64,000 nucleotides of DNA from an uncultured Roseibium sp. (GCF_947499295.1 NZ_CANMNP010000001.1:1-64000); one strand, 5' to 3'; shown: positions 17,264 through 26,151, numbered from the stretch's first letter. Numbers and translations are program-made. Notes: generated from the letters alone by a model not told the origin.

Positions 17264-17944
17264 ATGCCGGCTTGCCTTATCACCGCGACCAACCGCGGGA
17301 TTGGATATGAATTGGCGCGAACAGCACTTGCCAGAGGCTGGACCGTCTTCGGATCTGCGCGCACAGATGCAGCCGCAGATGAAACCGCCAAGTCCCTTGG
17401 CGAAGGATTCATTCCCCTGGTTTTCGACGTGACAGACCATGACAGCGTCCAGAATTCGGCAGCTTTGCTTTCCGATAAGGTCGACTTGCTGATCAACAAT
17501 GCCGGTGTCATAGGCCCTCAGCGGCAATCTCCGCTCGATATGGACATGGCCGGATTTAGCGAAACGATTGCCATCAACACTATCGCTCCGCTCGCGGTCT
17601 CACATGCCTTCCTTCCGCACCTGCGACGCTCCAGCGCCGGCAGGATACTGACAATCTCGAGCCAAATGTCCTGGATGGGGTATCGCAAGTCGGACACTCT
17701 TGCCTATCGCGCTTCGAAGGCCGCCGTAAACAAGGTCATGCAAGGCCTTGCCACCGAGCTTGAAGCGGAAGGCATCCCGGTTGCCCTGATCGACCCCGGT
17801 TGGGTTCGCACGGATATGGGCGGCCCTTCAGCCGACAATTGCCCGAAGGACGTCGCGGACGGTATCTTGGATATCGCTGACAGTCTTTCCATTGCAGAGA
17901 CCGGTAAATTTTTCAAATGGACGGGTGAAGAACGCCCCTTTTAG
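17264..17944 (+). CDS. Short-chain dehydrogenase/reductase
   Basis: A 226-residue classical SDR. The cofactor motif is 'TATNRGIGYELA', a variant of TGxxxGxG. It is followed by 'LINNAGV' and catalytic Ser in 'TISSQMS', and by the 'YRASKAAVN' Tyr-x3-Lys pair. ATG 17264 is selected because 'cagga' lies 7 nt upstream and it gives the normal SDR N-terminus. A longer frame from 17162 is unlikely. It resembles the C-factor/sniffer-like group, which acts on carbonyls with NAD(P)H. The substrate is unknown. It lies 31 nt before the GNAT gene and may be co-transcribed with it. Confidence 0.9.
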   Translation: MPACLITATNRGIGYELARTALARGWTVFGSARTDAAADETAKSLGEGFIPLVFDVTDHDSVQNSAALLSDKVDLLINNAGVIGPQRQSPLDMDMAGFSETIAINTIAPLAVSHAFLPHLRRSSAGRILTISSQMSWMGYRKSDTLAYRASKAAVNKVMQGLATELEAEGIPVALIDPGWVRTDMGGPSADNCPKDVADGILDIADSLSIAETGKFFKWTGEERPF

Positions 17945-17975
17945 TCCCATTGTAAGGTTACTCAGGAGTCGCACT

Positions 17976-18566
17976 ATGACATGGCCCCTTCCCGTCACGC
18001 TGACCGGCCAATACGCAACGCTTGCGCCCTTGTCACAAGAGCACGCAGCTGATCTTGCCGAGGCGGCCAATGAAGGCGATTTGTGGAAAGCCTGGTACAC
18101 CACGGTGCCGAAACCAAGTGAAATACCGGCTGAAATCGACCGTCGGCTCGGCTTGCAAAAAAGTGGCTCAATGCTTCCCTTTGCTGTCCTGACGCCCGAC
18201 GGCAAGGCGGTCGGCATGACCACCTACATGAACATCGACGCGACGTACAAGCGGGTTGAAATCGGTTCGACATGGTACCGAAAAGCCGTCCAGCGGACGC
18301 GAGTGAATACGGAATGCAAGCGCATGTTGCTTACGCATGCGTTTGAGGAACTGCAATGCATCGCCGTTGAATTCAGGACGCATTTCATGAACCGGCAAAG
18401 TCGCGCAGCTATCGAGCGTCTCGGCGCGAAACTCGATGGCGTCCTGCGATCCCACATGAGGACCACGGATGGTTCCTTGAGAGACACCGCCGTTTATTCG
18501 ATTCTTCCTCATGAATGGCCAACCGTGAGAGCCGGATTGGAATTCAAGCTTGCCGAAGAACGCTAG
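17976..18566 (+). CDS. GNAT-family N-acetyltransferase (RimJ/RimL-like)
   Basis: A 196-residue acetyltransferase with the GNAT fold arranged as in the RimJ/RimL subfamily: 'VTLTGQYATLAPLSQEHAADL' at the start, 'AVGMTTYMNIDATYKRVEIGSTWY' in the middle, and 'RVEF..HFMNRQSRAAIERLGAKLDGVLRSHMR' near the end. The ribosome site 'caggag' lies 7 nt before ATG 17976. It follows the SDR gene by 31 nt. The family transfers acetyl from acetyl-CoA to amino groups of proteins or small molecules. The acceptor here is unknown. Confidence 0.9.
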   Translation: MTWPLPVTLTGQYATLAPLSQEHAADLAEAANEGDLWKAWYTTVPKPSEIPAEIDRRLGLQKSGSMLPFAVLTPDGKAVGMTTYMNIDATYKRVEIGSTWYRKAVQRTRVNTECKRMLLTHAFEELQCIAVEFRTHFMNRQSRAAIERLGAKLDGVLRSHMRTTDGSLRDTAVYSILPHEWPTVRAGLEFKLAEER

Positions 18567-18772
18567 TGCACTTTTCCACATAAAGATGAGGCCGCGTTGT
18601 TTTACGCAATCTTCTAATACTGCGCACAGACCCTTGAAGCACAAGGCCTGGGAACACTAGCCAACACATCCACGTGATTTTCAGCTCTTCTTCGGATTTG
18701 TTCCAAATTTTAAGCAAATGTGAGGAATTGAGGCGCACGCTGATCTCATCGGCAAAAAAGATGGGACACGCC

Positions 18773-19231
18773 ATGGAACTCTATCGCGCTTGTTACCGCA
18801 GCCAGATCAGATGGAACAAAATGCATCTGCCGCTGCCCGACGAAATCGACAAAACCCTTCTGCGCATACGGCGAATCAATCGAAAGGCTGGTGTGACCGG
18901 GGCTCTTCTTCTCGTTGATCAGCACATTGTTCAGGTTCTGGAAGGGCAAACCGGTCAAGTGCTCGACACCGTTTATTGTGTCATGAACGATCCTCGGCTG
19001 CACTCCATTGAAGGCATCATTCATGAACCGGCGGACTTCCGCATGTTCCCGAATTCACTGATGTTCTTCCGGGACTTGAGTGACGGCATTGCAGCATCAC
19101 AGCATGACGTCCTGCGCCCGTTGCTCGATCATCCAGGTGATGTGACACGTGAAGAAGCCTATGCAGCTTTCGGACATTTTGCCAAAGAGCTGCAAGAAGG
19201 TCGCCTGACCAACGACATGCTTATGATCTGA
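18773..19231 (+). CDS. Short BLUF-domain blue-light sensor
   Basis: The 152-residue protein is one BLUF domain with a short C-terminal helical extension. The flavin-network residues are kept: Tyr8 in 'ACYRS', Asn36 in 'RRINRKAGVTG' and Gln54 in 'HIVQVLEG'. The semi-conserved Trp is replaced by Ser95 in 'RMFPNSLMFF', while the Met is kept. There is an insertion of about four residues between the Tyr and Asn compared with typical members. ATG 18773 starts the domain directly; earlier in-frame starts (18761, 18674) exist. Short BLUF proteins signal through protein partners. No obvious effector gene is adjacent. Confidence 0.8.
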   Translation: MELYRACYRSQIRWNKMHLPLPDEIDKTLLRIRRINRKAGVTGALLLVDQHIVQVLEGQTGQVLDTVYCVMNDPRLHSIEGIIHEPADFRMFPNSLMFFRDLSDGIAASQHDVLRPLLDHPGDVTREEAYAAFGHFAKELQEGRLTNDMLMI

Positions 19232-19361
19232 GTGGCACGGATCTGACGACGGTCCACGTCTCAAGCATCTGACGCGCCTGCTCTGGGCTGCTGCCTCGTG
19301 TCCCAAACTGTTCGGCAGCCTTCAGAGCCGGATGTCTCCACAGACTTTCGACTACGGGCAA
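19221..19361 (-). CDS. Candidate small ORF antisense to BLUF gene end
   Basis: A 46-codon frame from TTG 19361 to TAA 19221 reads LPVVESLWRHPALKAAEQ and continues to end in VRSVPLRS. 'gagaag' sits 6 nt before the start codon and the composition looks coding-like. It overlaps the BLUF 3' end by 11 nt. It may be a genuine small protein or the tail of a decayed gene. I do not recognise it. Confidence 0.25.
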   Translation of the reverse strand: MPVVESLWRHPALKAAEQFGTRGSSPEQARQMLETWTVVRSVPLRS

Positions 19362-19450
19362 TCAAGTCTTCTCAAAAAATCTACCGCGTTGGTCCACCTG
19401 ACGCCTTGCCCTTTGTCGTCATGCTCCCATAGTGTTTGCGAAACAATCAC

Positions 19451-20347
19451 ATGCGGAGTCGCCAGGCTGTGACAGGCCAATATGTTCTAAAACCCAACCC
19501 TCTTGATCCGAAACTCTCCACCTCCGTTCAAGGAATTGACCAAAACGGTGAAGCGGTCGAGACACGGGTCGTAACGGAAAAACCCCTAACGCTTTTCCTG
19601 AACAGGCAAGAAGTGGTCACGATGATGACAATCGGTGATCATCCCGATCTTCTTGCCGTGGGTTACCTTAAGAACCAGAACATGCTCGCCGACGATGATG
19701 TCATCACGGAGATCGAATACGATGATGATCTTGAGGTCGTTGTCGTGCGCACACAGCGTGAGACCGATTTTGAGGAAAAGCTGAAGAAAAAGGTGCGTAC
19801 ATCAGGCTGCGCCCAGGGCACCGTATTTGGCGACATCATGGAAGGTTTTGAAACCGTTGCCTTGTCAAAGGAAGCGCGTTTGAAAACATCCTGGCTTTAT
19901 GCGCTGTCCAAGACCATCAATACGACCCCGTCCCTTTATCTTGAGGCAGGCGCTATCCATGGATGCGTCTTGTGCAAGCAAGACAACGCGCTGGTCTACA
20001 TGGAAGATGTCGGTCGCCACAACGCAGTCGACAAAATTGCGGGCTGGATGGTCCTGAATGACGTGCCCGCCCATGACAAGATTTTCTACACCACGGGCCG
20101 GCTGACATCCGAAATGGTCATCAAGACCGTAATGATGGGCATTCCGATACTTGTATCGCGGTCCGGTTTTACCGCGTGGGGTGTCGAGCTTGCACGCAAG
20201 GCCGGTCTGACCTTGATTGGCCGCGCCAAGGGAAAACGCTTCGTCGCCCTTTCGGGAGCCGAAAGGATCGAGTTTGACATGGATCCGTCGCAGGCAAGCG
20301 ATGAGCCGGACAAGATAAAGCGAAAAGGGAGCGTGCCAGCGGAATGA
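19451..20347 (+). CDS. fdhD: Formate dehydrogenase accessory sulfurtransferase FdhD
   Basis: The protein (about 298 residues) is FdhD, which moves sulfur from a cysteine desulfurase to the molybdenum cofactor to activate formate dehydrogenase. Diagnostic stretches are 'TSGCAQGT' (conserved Cys), 'GAIHGCVLCKQDN', 'VGRHNAVDKIAGW', 'YTTGRLTSEMVIKT' and 'ILVSRSGFTAWGVELA'. The start is uncertain: ATG 19451 is chosen, and TTG 19436 is also possible. It opens a four-gene operon with mobA, mobB and moeA. No formate dehydrogenase structural genes lie in the window. Confidence 0.92.
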   Translation: MRSRQAVTGQYVLKPNPLDPKLSTSVQGIDQNGEAVETRVVTEKPLTLFLNRQEVVTMMTIGDHPDLLAVGYLKNQNMLADDDVITEIEYDDDLEVVVVRTQRETDFEEKLKKKVRTSGCAQGTVFGDIMEGFETVALSKEARLKTSWLYALSKTINTTPSLYLEAGAIHGCVLCKQDNALVYMEDVGRHNAVDKIAGWMVLNDVPAHDKIFYTTGRLTSEMVIKTVMMGIPILVSRSGFTAWGVELARKAGLTLIGRAKGKRFVALSGAERIEFDMDPSQASDEPDKIKRKGSVPAE

Positions 20348-20985
20348 ACGCTATGAGCAAGAGTGTGCCGATTGAAAATGTACTCGGCTGCGTTCTGGCC
20401 GGAGGTCAGTCCCGGCGCATGGGAGGTGGCGACAAGAGCCTTCTGGATATCGGCGGCAAGACAATGCTCGAGATGATCCTCGCCCGCCTGTCGCCTCAAG
20501 TGGACAGCATTGTCTTGAATGCCAACGGAGATCCGAGCCGTTTCGAACAATTCGGGCTGAGTGTTGTTCCGGACCCTATCGGTGGTTTCGCCGGACCTCT
20601 GGCGGGCATTCTTGCCGGGTTAACTTATGTCAAAGAACACAGACCGGACGTAACCCATGTTGTTTCGGTTGCCGGCGACACACCCTTTTTTCCGGCAACT
20701 CTCGTCAAAGATCTCTGCTCTTCGGTTCCATCAGAAAAACCCGTGATCGCGCTCGCCACATCGTCAGACAAGTTGCATCCCGTCTTTGGCCTCTGGCCGG
20801 TCAGTCTGTGTTCGGACCTTCATACCTGGCTGGCCACCGGACAGAGCGGCAAGGTACTCGCGTTTGTCGACAGGCACGACAGTGTCGAAGTTTCCTTCAA
20901 CACCGACGCGACCACCGGTCTGGATCCGTTTTTCAACGCCAATCGGCCCGAAGACCTGAACACCGTCCGCAAAGCGCTTACATGA
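20344..20985 (+). CDS. mobA: Molybdenum cofactor guanylyltransferase MobA
   Basis: A 213-residue nucleotidyltransferase with the diagnostic 'VLAGGQSRRMGGGDKSLL' loop (GTP binding). 'VVPDPIGGFAGPLAGILAGL' and 'VSVAGDTPFFPATLV' (metal-binding Asp) follow. It attaches GMP to molybdopterin to make MGD, needed by DMSO-reductase-family enzymes such as formate dehydrogenase. Its start overlaps the fdhD stop by 4 nt (ATGA) and its stop overlaps mobB by 4 nt, so the genes are translated as a unit. Confidence 0.94.
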   Translation: MNAMSKSVPIENVLGCVLAGGQSRRMGGGDKSLLDIGGKTMLEMILARLSPQVDSIVLNANGDPSRFEQFGLSVVPDPIGGFAGPLAGILAGLTYVKEHRPDVTHVVSVAGDTPFFPATLVKDLCSSVPSEKPVIALATSSDKLHPVFGLWPVSLCSDLHTWLATGQSGKVLAFVDRHDSVEVSFNTDATTGLDPFFNANRPEDLNTVRKALT

Positions 20986-21503
20986 CAAAAACCCCTGTTT
21001 TCGGCATCACCGGCTGGAAAAACTCCGGCAAAACACAACTTGTTACCAGCCTTGTTGGCGAATTCACCGCGCGTGGGTTCAAAGTGTCTACCGTCAAGCA
21101 CGCACACCACAATTTCGATATCGACCGGCCAGGCGCCGACAGCTACCGGCACCGGGAGGCCGGCGCCAGCGAAGTCGCTCTTGTGTCCGGACGCCGATGG
21201 GCACTGATGCATGAGCTTCGGGGCGAAGAAGAACCACCGCTTGATGAAATTCTTTCCCGGCTTGCTCCGTGTGACCTCATTCTGATCGAGGGATACAAGC
21301 GGGAAAACCACGCCAAAATTGAAGCCAGACGGACCGAGACTCGCGATCGCGGGCGCCTCGCGCCTGCAGATCCGAACATTCTGGCTGTTGCAGCGGATCA
21401 CGCTCAGCCAGACGAAACCCTGCCTGTGTTCGACCTCAACGATGTTAGTTCCATGGCGGATTTCATCGAATCCCATTCAGGTCTGAAAAGGCCGGCCACA
21501 TGA
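20982..21503 (+). CDS. mobB: Molybdopterin-guanine dinucleotide adapter MobB
   Basis: A 173-residue P-loop GTPase. The Walker A motif 'GWKNSGKTQLV' is at the N-terminus, followed by 'STVKHAHHNFDIDRPGADSYRHREAGA' and 'CDLILIEGYKRENHAKIE', which are MobB signatures. It assists MobA, probably delivering the GTP or the finished cofactor. ATG 20982 overlaps the mobA stop by 4 nt. The stop overlaps the moeA start by 4 nt. Confidence 0.94.
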   Translation: MTKTPVFGITGWKNSGKTQLVTSLVGEFTARGFKVSTVKHAHHNFDIDRPGADSYRHREAGASEVALVSGRRWALMHELRGEEEPPLDEILSRLAPCDLILIEGYKRENHAKIEARRTETRDRGRLAPADPNILAVAADHAQPDETLPVFDLNDVSSMADFIESHSGLKRPAT

Positions 21504-22777
21504 GCGACAAATCCGTCCTTAACGACTGTTTTTTGCACGACAAGCAACGGCTGCGTCATCACGAAGCTCTGAATATCCTGAGAGAGCAAGTTACGACAAT
21601 TGTAGAAACTGAAACGGTGCGCCTCGAAAATGCGCTTGAACGCATTCTCGCTGAAGACATCACCGCCCCACGAAACATTCCGCTCGCCGACAATTCAGCG
21701 GTTGACGGCTATGCCTTCCGTCATTCGGATTTTGAAGAAGCTGGAGGTTTTTTTCAGATTCAGCAGCGTATTGCCGCCGGTCATGCAAGCGATGCCACTC
21801 TAGGTCCGTGGGCAGCAGGCCGCATTTTCACCGGCGCAGTCATGCCGCCCGGTGCGGACACTGTCGCCATGCAAGAGGACTGCGAGACGCACCAGCAGGA
21901 CGGGAAAGACTTTGTCATCGTTCCTCAGGGCCTCAAGAAAGGCGCCAATTGCCGGAAAGCTGGTGAGGACGTCAAGGAGGGAACAGCGCTCCTGGCTGCA
22001 GGGCACCGGCTGAGACCACAGGATCTGGCGGCCATCGCCTCAACAGGTCAGGCAGAGATCAAAGCCTTTCGTACGCTCAAGGTTGCACTGGTCTCAACGG
22101 GTGACGAGCTTCGCCGACCCGGCGATCTCATTTCTGTTGGCGATGTCTATGACGCCAATCATTTCCTGTTACGAGGGCTGTGTGCAGGGCTTCCGGTCGT
22201 GATTGAAGATCTCGGCATTCTCAAAGACGATGCGACGCTTATCGAGACCAAATTGAAGGAAACAGCGGACCGATTTGACCTTGTGCTGACAACCGGGGGC
22301 GCGAGCCTTGGAGAAGAAGACCACATTCTGCGTTTGCTCGACAAATTGGGTCAGCGATACATGTGGCAACTGGCGATCAAACCGGGCCGACCAATGATGT
22401 TCGGCAACATCGGGTCTTGCGCCTTTCTCGGTCTGCCCGGCAATCCGGTCGCCGCCATGGTCTGCTTTCTGCTCTATGCACGTCCGGTTATCAATGTGCT
22501 GGCTGGCGGCAGGTTCTTGGAGCCACAAGGATATCAGGTACCAGCTGCTTTCGAGGTGCCAAAGAAGAAACCGGACAGACGCGAATTCTATCGCGGTTGG
22601 CTGGAAAAAGACCCCGATGGCAATCCCGTGGCGCAAAAATTTCAGCGTGATGGTTCGGGGTTGATTTCTGGCTTGAGAGAAGCCGACGGATTGATTGAAA
22701 TACCGGAAGAAACCACGGAAATTCGAATGGGGGACCTGGTTCGGTTTCTGCCCTTTTCGGAATTTGGCATTCGTTAG
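21500..22777 (+). CDS. moeA: Molybdopterin molybdenumtransferase MoeA
   Basis: A 425-residue protein that inserts molybdate into adenylylated molybdopterin. Motifs include 'PLADNSAVDGYAFR', 'RIFTGAVMPPGADTVAMQED', 'KALVSTGDEL'-like 'VALVSTGDELRRPGD', 'LTTGGASLGEEDH' and 'FLGLPGNPVAAMVCF'. The four MoeA domains appear complete. It ends the fdhD-mobA-mobB-moeA operon and is followed by a strong GC hairpin. Together with moaA at 13 kb this covers early and late moco steps. moaC, moaD, moaE and mogA/moaB must be elsewhere. Confidence 0.94.
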   Translation: MSDKSVLNDCFLHDKQRLRHHEALNILREQVTTIVETETVRLENALERILAEDITAPRNIPLADNSAVDGYAFRHSDFEEAGGFFQIQQRIAAGHASDATLGPWAAGRIFTGAVMPPGADTVAMQEDCETHQQDGKDFVIVPQGLKKGANCRKAGEDVKEGTALLAAGHRLRPQDLAAIASTGQAEIKAFRTLKVALVSTGDELRRPGDLISVGDVYDANHFLLRGLCAGLPVVIEDLGILKDDATLIETKLKETADRFDLVLTTGGASLGEEDHILRLLDKLGQRYMWQLAIKPGRPMMFGNIGSCAFLGLPGNPVAAMVCFLLYARPVINVLAGGRFLEPQGYQVPAAFEVPKKKPDRREFYRGWLEKDPDGNPVAQKFQRDGSGLISGLREADGLIEIPEETTEIRMGDLVRFLPFSEFGIR

Positions 22778-22793
22778 TTCGCGCGTAAGAACC

Positions 22794-22818
22794 GGACCCG
22801 GCGCAGCGCGCCGGGTCC
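22794..22818. terminator. GC hairpin between convergent moeA and MBL-fold genes
   Basis: An 11-bp perfect stem (ggacccggcgc / gcgccgggtcc) with a 3-nt loop lies between the two stop codons. T runs are poor on both sides. The position suggests a two-way terminator. Confidence 0.6.
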
Positions 22819-22830
22819 ATCAGTCGAAGT

Positions 22831-23826
22831 TTAGTAGGCGTAGGGCCAGCTAGCGGCGACGAACCGGTAGCCGTCGCCTTCTCGTGCGACATGGCCCATC
22901 CCCGGAAACGGAATATGGGCGCCGGCGAAGAAGAGCTTTTCGCTCGCTGCCTGATCAAAGAATTTTTTCCGGGTTTCAGCAGCTTGACCTGAATCGATAT
23001 CAAATCCGATGCCCCAATCCGGCTTTGCGAATTGATAAACGGTCATGTGAATGATGTCGCCGGCTATCACCAGTGTTTCACCGTTGCTGTCGAATACATA
23101 ACCCGAGTGACCGGGCGTGTGACCCGGCAAGGCCATCGCCTGAATTCCCGGTAGAATTTCCTTGTCACCCGAAACAAGCGTTTGATTGTCCTTGTAGGCC
23201 TCGGCAACACGCCGGGCGCCCAAGAAGAAAGGCTTGAACTGTTCAGGTGCGCCGTTCATGGCCCCGTCGTCAAACCAGAAGGCATTGTCGACTTCAGGCA
23301 GGATCAGCTCGGCATTGGAAAAGACGGGTTTGCCGTCTCCGTCAATTGCTCCGAACAAGTGATCCGGATGCATATGCGTGATCAGCAATGCGTCGATCTG
23401 ATCAGGTGTGACACCGGCCGCCTCAAGTGCATTGGGCAACCGTCCCATGGTTGGACCGAGCGCGTCCGACGTGCCTGCATCGACCAAAACCAGCCGATCG
23501 CCGGTATTGACCAGAAACGCGTTTACGGGGATACGCAATGCCTCTCCTTCAATCATTGCGTCGCCGCGAAGTCTCTCGCCCTCACCGGCATCGTAGCCGA
23601 CGACCAACTCCGGGGTAACATCCAGGTAGCCGTCAAGCAGAGCAGTGATTTCGAAGTCTCCGACCTTGTATCGAAGTGCACCGGCCATTGGCGCTCCGGC
23701 TTTGGGAGCTGCGGCGCTTGCCGGCGCCGACAGAACTGACATTCCCCCGGCCGCGGCAAGAGCTCCAGCTCCGGCTGTGGCCCCAAGAAGTGAACGTCTG
23801 GAGAGAGAAAAACGAGAATTTGGCAT
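22831..23826 (-). CDS. Tat-exported metallo-beta-lactamase-fold hydrolase
   Basis: The 331-residue protein has a twin-arginine signal ('SLSRRSLLGATAGAGALAAAGG') and an MBL fold. The zinc motif is 'ITHMHPDHLFG', with further ligands in 'LPGHTPGHSGYV' and 'VIAGDIIH'. ATG 23826 has 'ggagg' 5 nt upstream. The Tat signal means it reaches the periplasm folded with its metals. The MBL superfamily covers lactonases, phosphodiesterases and others. The N-terminal 'VPVNAFLVNTG'-like stretch resembles AHL-lactonase-like members, but the substrate cannot be fixed. It is divergent from a LysR gene that probably regulates it. Confidence 0.88.
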   Translation of the reverse strand: MPNSRFSLSRRSLLGATAGAGALAAAGGMSVLSAPASAAAPKAGAPMAGALRYKVGDFEITALLDGYLDVTPELVVGYDAGEGERLRGDAMIEGEALRIPVNAFLVNTGDRLVLVDAGTSDALGPTMGRLPNALEAAGVTPDQIDALLITHMHPDHLFGAIDGDGKPVFSNAELILPEVDNAFWFDDGAMNGAPEQFKPFFLGARRVAEAYKDNQTLVSGDKEILPGIQAMALPGHTPGHSGYVFDSNGETLVIAGDIIHMTVYQFAKPDWGIGFDIDSGQAAETRKKFFDQAASEKLFFAGAHIPFPGMGHVAREGDGYRFVAASWPYAY

Positions 23827-23942
23827 GAACGCCTCCAGGCTCGACCTTAAGTGATTGCAATCGGATGAACACCCGGAATGGTAGGAGCAACCGGGCTGTT
23901 CCATAAGTGTTTCATTCGCATGGTTTTTGAAGTCCCCGAGAT

Positions 23943-23959
23943 CTTATAAAACTCATAAG
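23943..23959. promoter_or_regulatory. LysR-type box CTTAT-N7-ATAAG
   Basis: An inverted repeat CTTAT-N7-ATAAG (T-N11-A type) lies in the gap between the MBL gene start and the LysR gene start. A second palindromic ttatataa follows a few bases later. The position fits a binding site through which the LysR protein controls itself and the divergent MBL gene (inference). Confidence 0.6.
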
Positions 23960-24012
23960 CAAAAGTTATATAAGAAGCCTTGACCGCCTAGAGCTATTGG
24001 GAACCTTGATCG

Positions 24013-24939
24013 ATGGAAAAAATCAGTGCGCTGTCCGGGTTCGTTCATTCTGTCAAACTGGGGAGTTTTTCAGCCGCTGCAAAACACCTTGGCATTTCAC
24101 AACCGGCCGTCAGCCAACAGATTCGTGGCCTGGAAGACCACCTTGGCACCAGATTGCTGAACCGAACCACGCGACAATTGAGACTGACGGAAGCGGGAGA
24201 ACGCTATTACGCCTATGCCCGCGATATTCTCGACCGCATTGCCGAAGCCGACCGTTCTGTTCAAAGCGATGAAGCACAGATGTCAGGCCCGCTATCGATC
24301 GGCCTGCCTTTGGGGTTTTCTGAAAGTGTGCTGTCGGACTTTCTGATCCGCTTCAAGCAGAACCACCCGTCAATTCTACTTGATGTGTCGCTGTCCGACA
24401 TCTTTGTCGATGTTATTCAGGAACGATTGGATCTGGCTATACGCATGGGAGAAATAAGCGACGATCGATTGATTGTCCGAAAGCTGGGAACGGCACAAAG
24501 GTGTCTGGTTGCTTCACCGGATTATCTCGATAGGCGCGGACGTCCCCAACACCCCGCCGATCTGCCGGATCATGACTATCTGCTTTATCGCAATATCTCG
24601 ACCGGCGACCGGGTACCGTTTATCAGTACGATCGGCGAGCGGCTATCCGTGCGCATTGTCCCGTCCATGATCGTCAACAACACGGCCACGTTGCGGCAAG
24701 CCGCCCTCGCCGGCCTTGGCATAACCCTTGCGAACCGGTGGCTTATCGACCCGCTTCTACGATCAGGCGAGCTGGAGCTGGTCCTTCCAGACTGGCAGTA
24801 TCCGCCGCATCCCATTCATGCCGTTTATCCGTCGAACCGGTTCATCCCCTTGAAGGTTCGCCGGTTTGTGGACAGCCTGCAAACCTTCTTTGATCACCAC
24901 GGCGCGTTCAACAATGGCTTGCAGGTGGCACACAGATAA
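24013..24939 (+). CDS. LysR-family transcriptional regulator (MBL-linked)
   Basis: A 308-residue LysR regulator. The N-terminal HTH reads 'FVHSVKLGSFSAAAKHLGISQPAVSQQIRGLEDHLGTRLLNRTTRQLRLTEAG'. The effector domain starts near residue 92 ('GPLSIGLPLGFSESVL') and resembles the AaeR/DmlR-like subgroup. It is transcribed away from the Tat-MBL gene with a 186-nt shared regulatory region, the classical LysR arrangement. The inducer is unknown. Confidence 0.92.
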   Translation: MEKISALSGFVHSVKLGSFSAAAKHLGISQPAVSQQIRGLEDHLGTRLLNRTTRQLRLTEAGERYYAYARDILDRIAEADRSVQSDEAQMSGPLSIGLPLGFSESVLSDFLIRFKQNHPSILLDVSLSDIFVDVIQERLDLAIRMGEISDDRLIVRKLGTAQRCLVASPDYLDRRGRPQHPADLPDHDYLLYRNISTGDRVPFISTIGERLSVRIVPSMIVNNTATLRQAALAGLGITLANRWLIDPLLRSGELELVLPDWQYPPHPIHAVYPSNRFIPLKVRRFVDSLQTFFDHHGAFNNGLQVAHR

Positions 24940-24957
24940 AGCCGACGCTATTCCTGT

Positions 24958-25605
24958 TCAGATTTCGTCGACGGCGACATACCAAGTCTCCTTCAGAGCC
25001 TCGGTTTCCCATTCCTTCCAGGCCTTGGTCTGGGTCAATGCTTCCGTGTAGCGACGAACGATTGGATCTTCGGACAAGCCATACGTGGCAAACCGGCTGA
25101 CCACTGGTGCATACATGGCGTCTGCTATCGAAAAACTTCCGAACAAAAAAGGCCCATTGGACGCATTGAGGCATTCGCTCCAGATATCGACAATGCGCGC
25201 GACATCCGCCTTAACAGCGTCATCGACATTCAATGCTTCAACCGGGCGGCGCATGTTCATGGGGCACGCTCCGCGCAAAGCTGAAAACCCTGAATGCATT
25301 TCCGATGAAATTGCGCGCGCCTTCGCGCGGTCTGCCCGATCCGCGGGCCACAATTCCTTTTCCGGATAAAGCTCTGCTGCGTATTCCATGATCGCGAGGC
25401 TGTCCCAAACGGTCAGATCACCATCCCTCAGCACCGGAACTTTCATGCTTGGCGAAAAGGCAGCGAATTCGGGATTGCCATTGTCGAAATCAAAGGGAAC
25501 CAGGGTTTCGCGAAAAGGAACATCTTTTTGTTTCAGGGCAATCCAGGGCCTGAAAGACCATGAGGAATAGTTCTTGTTTCCAATGAACAATTCAATCTCT
25601 GCCAT
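24958..25605 (-). CDS. Glutathione S-transferase family protein
   Basis: A 215-residue GST. The thioredoxin-like N-domain contains 'IGNKNYSSWSFRPWIALKQ' (Ser/Tyr region for glutathione activation), 'MKVPVLRDGDLTVWDSLAIMEYAAELYP' (the cis-Pro and the Asp-Ser glutathione-binding pair), and a helical C-domain ('PFLFGSFSIADAMYAPVVSRFATYG'). It is convergent with the LysR gene with an 18-nt gap. The subgroup resembles proteobacterial GSTs of unknown substrate, such as those acting in stress or aromatic metabolism. Confidence 0.9.
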   Translation of the reverse strand: MAEIELFIGNKNYSSWSFRPWIALKQKDVPFRETLVPFDFDNGNPEFAAFSPSMKVPVLRDGDLTVWDSLAIMEYAAELYPEKELWPADRADRAKARAISSEMHSGFSALRGACPMNMRRPVEALNVDDAVKADVARIVDIWSECLNASNGPFLFGSFSIADAMYAPVVSRFATYGLSEDPIVRRYTEALTQTKAWKEWETEALKETWYVAVDEI

Positions 25606-26151
25606 TTGGATTTCCTTTCAAGTTCGTCGATCTCGCAGCCTATCAGCAAGTTACATCACTGAGCTGGATGAAGTTCGTACGATGCTGAATCGGGATATAC
25701 AAATTCAAGAAGTTCATGAATTCGATGAAAATTATTGATCTATTATCCGCAACTGAAAATAAACTGCGGAAACGCAAATCTTCATCATAATACTTATAGT
25801 ATTTCCGTAAATTAAGCTAAAAATCATCATAATTTACTTAACGCGCATGAGTTTTTACGCCCGATTAAAAGAGTTCCAAGATCGGTTGATTGCAGCAACA
25901 TGCTTTCCGCAGTTTCCAAAAAAGCTGCGAACTTTCACTCAGGAAGACATCCAAGGCGCAACAATTTTCCACAGCCAGACGCTGCCTTCCCTAACGGAAT
26001 ACACGCTGGGAATGCGAAAAAGGCACGCTAACACTGTGTTTTTTTCGCGCACATGCTTGAAATTCAGTCTGAAGTGTATGGAATAGGGCCATCGGGCAAA
26101 AAGGCAGGAAGAACCTGTCTGCGCCGCGAAAAATGATTAGGGGAACTAAAT
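25606..26151. other. AT-rich region upstream of the amino-acid transporter
   Basis: This 546-nt stretch is clearly AT-richer than the flanking genes and holds the promoters of the GST and ABC transporter genes. A 79-codon open frame at 25847 has no ribosome site and no recognisable product, so I do not call it. Confidence 0.5.

Noticed and set aside
25847-26086. 79-codon frame in the AT-rich gap before the ABC transporter
   Set aside because: No ribosome site, no recognisable domain, AT-rich composition.
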